NCBI RefSeq assembly: GCF_920984675.1
Contig: NZ_CAKLBV010000043.1
Coordinates: 1-42,784 of the forward strand
Length of the DNA: 42,784 bases
Reading direction: 5' to 3'
Source of the DNA: Methylobacterium sp. Leaf118
GTDB lineage: Bacteria; Pseudomonadota; Alphaproteobacteria; Rhizobiales; Beijerinckiaceae
Positions 41,281 to 42,784 of this stretch are shown piece after piece; within the stretch, counting starts at the first letter, position 1; every line of letters begins with the position of its first letter. The notes under the pieces are model-generated. The model did not search any database and had not been told where the DNA came from. It saw only the letters and a program-made list of their open reading frames with translations. A program made the translations under genes and the position numbers.

Positions 41281-41656
41281 CGGACGGATCGAGCAGGCCG
41301 CGGATCGCCTCGATGACCTGCTCTTCCGTGTAGGGCTTGCGCAGGAAGCGGCCCTCGGCCGGCACGTCGCCGGGCTGGGGCCGCACCTTGCCCGAGGCGA
41401 TCACGATGCCGACCCCGGGCCAGCGCCGGTGGATGCAGGCGGCGAGCTTGATGCCGTCGATGCCGAGCGGCATGTCGATGTCGGTCACGACGACCCGCAC
41501 CGCCGCGCCGTCGTCGAGCACGCGGATCGCCGCGTTGCCGTTGTCGACCGCCCAGACGGCGAATCCCGCATCCTCGATCATGGCGATCGCGGAGTGGCGG
41601 GTGACGGCATCGTCCTCCACGACGAGCACGATCGGCTTCTCCCGCGTTGTGCTCAC
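41261..41656 (-). CDS. single-domain response regulator (CheY-like receiver)
   Basis: The 131-residue protein is one receiver domain. It has acidic residues Glu14, Asp15 and Asp16 (LVVEDD), phospho-acceptor Asp59 in VVVTDIDMP, Ser of the T/S position in IASGK near 89, and Lys near 107 in LRKPYT. With no output domain, it would act on a partner protein or in a phosphorelay. The start GTG 41656 is taken as the nearest natural one; an upstream ATG at 41722 would add Arg/Ala-rich residues. Its C-terminal residues come from the 20-bp tandem repeat. Confidence 0.88.
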   Translation of the reverse strand: MSTTREKPIVLVVEDDAVTRHSAIAMIEDAGFAVWAVDNGNAAIRVLDDGAAVRVVVTDIDMPLGIDGIKLAACIHRRWPGVGIVIASGKVRPQPGDVPAEGRFLRKPYTEEQVIEAIRGLLDPSEAPPQG

Positions 41657-41870
41657 GCTTGCCGCCCTCACGCCCACCGCGCCCCGTCCTTCCCGCTCGC
41701 ACGGAACGGCCGCCGGGGACAACCCGTGCGGATCGACGGGGTCCCCGGCGGCCCGCGCCTTTCGCAGCGCAGCGGGAACGCTGGATTTCCGACAGGGCGC
41801 GGCTTAGACCTTGAACCGACATCACGCCCGCCGCGCCGCGGCGCGTTTCGCGGGCAGCGAGGAATCGGCC

Positions 41871-42623
41871 TTGGCCTCATCCAACGACCGTCGACGGGTG
41901 ATGCTGCTCACCGGCGCCAGCCGGGGCATCGGGCATGCCACCGTCAAACGCTTTTCCGCCGCAGGCTGGCGGGTGATCACCTGCTCGCGCCATCCCTTTC
42001 CCGAGAACTGCCCCTGGGAGATGGGCCCGGAGGACCACCTCCAGGTCGATCTCGCCGACGCCGCCGACACGGTGCGCGGCGTGCGCGAGGTGGCCGAGCG
42101 CCTCGCCGCCGAGGGAGGCTTGCTGCAGGCCCTCGTCAACAATGCCGGCATCTCGCCGAAGGGGCCCGGCGGCGCGCGGCTCGGCGCGCTCTCGACCGAG
42201 TACGCCGATTGGGCCCGCGTCTTCCAGGTCAACTTCTTCGCGCCAATCCTGCTGGCCCGGGGCCTGTGCGAGGAGCTGACCCGGGCGCGGGGCTCGATCG
42301 TCAACGTCACCTCGATCGCGGGCTCGCGGGTCCACCCCTTTGCGGGCGCGGCCTACGGCACCTCGAAATCGGCGCTCGCTGGGCTGACCCGGGAGATGGC
42401 CGCGGATTTCGGGCCGCTCGGGGTCCGCGTCAACGCGATCTCGCCCGGCGAGATCGACACCTCGATCCTGTCGCCGGGCACCGACAAGCTCGTGGAGCAG
42501 ATCCCGCAGCGCCGCCTCGGCACCCCGGACGAGGTCGCCAAGGCGATCTATTTCCTCTGCACCGAGGCCTCGTCCTACGTGAACGGCGCCGAACTCCACA
42601 TCAACGGCGGCCAGCATGTATGA
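41871..42623 (+). CDS. short-chain dehydrogenase/reductase (SDR)
   Basis: The 250-residue protein has the classical SDR pattern: TGASRGIGHATV (cofactor loop) near 15, a basic residue after the second strand (TCSRHPF) that suggests NADP(H), NNAGIS near 85, Ser in VNVTSIAGS, the catalytic YGTSK, and INGGQHV at the end. A TTG at 41871 is chosen, with GAGGA about 7 nt before; the frame stays open 60 bp upstream, and ATG 41910 would cut into the first strand. Substrate is unknown. Its stop overlaps the start of the next gene by 8 bp, so the two are coupled. Confidence 0.85.
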   Translation: MASSNDRRRVMLLTGASRGIGHATVKRFSAAGWRVITCSRHPFPENCPWEMGPEDHLQVDLADAADTVRGVREVAERLAAEGGLLQALVNNAGISPKGPGGARLGALSTEYADWARVFQVNFFAPILLARGLCEELTRARGSIVNVTSIAGSRVHPFAGAAYGTSKSALAGLTREMAADFGPLGVRVNAISPGEIDTSILSPGTDKLVEQIPQRRLGTPDEVAKAIYFLCTEASSYVNGAELHINGGQHV

Positions 42624-42784
42624 CCCGCGGGCGGCGCGTGCCGCCCTGCGGGCGACGGGCGCCCTGCTGATCCTGGCCGCCCTCCCCGTCCGGGCCGAGC
42701 CGGCCCCCGCGGTGGAGCCGGTCGCCCTGCCCTTCCGCGTGGCGGCGATGCGCGGCCCCGGCAGCGAGGTGGCGCTCGCGGTGG
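42616..42784 (+). CDS. secreted protein, 3' end outside window
   Basis: An ATG at 42616 overlaps the SDR stop by 8 bp and opens a frame that runs off the window. It encodes a signal peptide (LRATGALLILAALPVRA) with likely cleavage after VRA, then EPAPAVEPVALPFRVAAM and MRGPGSEVALAV. The remaining part is too short for family assignment. The coupling suggests joint expression with the SDR. Confidence 0.6.
   Translation, partial: MYDPRAARAALRATGALLILAALPVRAEPAPAVEPVALPFRVAAMRGPGSEVALAV

Noticed and set aside
1..42784. CRISPR arrays, tRNA or rRNA genes, insertion sequences, prophage
   Set aside because: No regularly spaced direct repeats with unique spacers, no cloverleaf or rRNA-like stretch, and no transposase or phage domain was seen.

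Overview
The window looks like a chromosomal segment of a Methylobacterium-type alphaproteobacterium (Hyphomicrobiales/Rhizobiales). The evidence is the very high GC content, two phasins, a MeaB GTPase that closely resembles the Methylobacterium extorquens protein as I remember it, the alphaproteobacterial order yajC-secD-secF-Mth938-squalene synthase-like gene, and many small or exported proteins of rhizobial type. I see no tRNA, rRNA, insertion sequence, phage gene or CRISPR array. Most of the window reads as core genome, with some accessory insertions.

Layout. 1-2.2 kb: a secreted Cys-containing protein cut by the window edge, a small hydrophilic protein and a GT4 glycosyltransferase. 2.4-3.9 kb: two phasins; the first has a perfect palindrome of PhaR type inside its promoter. 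4.0-6.4 kb: a DegP-type periplasmic protease followed closely by an AlgX/AlgJ-like SGNH protein. 6.6-10.2 kb: small proteins, a CNNM/CBS/CorC transporter-like protein that seems to start at ATT, a sirtuin, and a cluster of inverted repeats. 10.3-14.8 kb: an exported DUF900-type hydrolase, meaB, a truncated pyroglutamyl-peptidase remnant, a GNAT, a GAF protein and a DUF3750 protein. 15.0-19.4 kb: a ZnuD-like TonB receptor with a His/Asp loop, a small membrane protein and a chemoreceptor. 19.6-25.3 kb: squalene synthase-like gene, Mth938 gene, secF, secD, yajC, and the divergent DUF815 ATPase. 25.3-32.4 kb: a minus-strand cluster of a Pls/PosA-type synthetase, an NAD kinase-like protein, an SPFH protein and a Nudix-fold regulator of NrtR type. 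32.4-37.8 kb: histidine phosphatase, PPK2, a Tat-exported flavoprotein, an AAA ATPase and a MOSC protein. 37.9-42.8 kb: fabI, a DnaJ-like co-chaperone, a 17-kDa-antigen-like lipoprotein, pdxH, a single-domain response regulator, an SDR and the start of a secreted protein.

The best candidate for an undescribed system is the cluster at 29.7-32.4 kb. A Nudix-fold protein has lost two of its three catalytic glutamates but keeps the winged helix of NrtR regulators. It is tightly linked to an SPFH membrane-scaffold protein and to an NAD kinase-fold protein whose GGDG motif reads GQDG. Its promoter is well formed (TTGACT, 17 bp, TAACTA), and two perfect 10-bp inverted arms flank it; one arm covers the -35 box and the other runs into the Shine-Dalgarno. 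This suggests a self-regulated module that senses an NAD- or ADP-ribose-type ligand and acts at the membrane. The large PosA-like synthetase lies just downstream and may belong to it.

Other points that deserve a look are the pairing of homologues of two mitochondrial complex I assembly factors (NDUFAF3 and NDUFAF6) with the Sec accessory genes, the octamer repeats in front of the znuD-like gene, and a 20-bp triplication that supplies the C-terminal codons and stops of two convergent genes.
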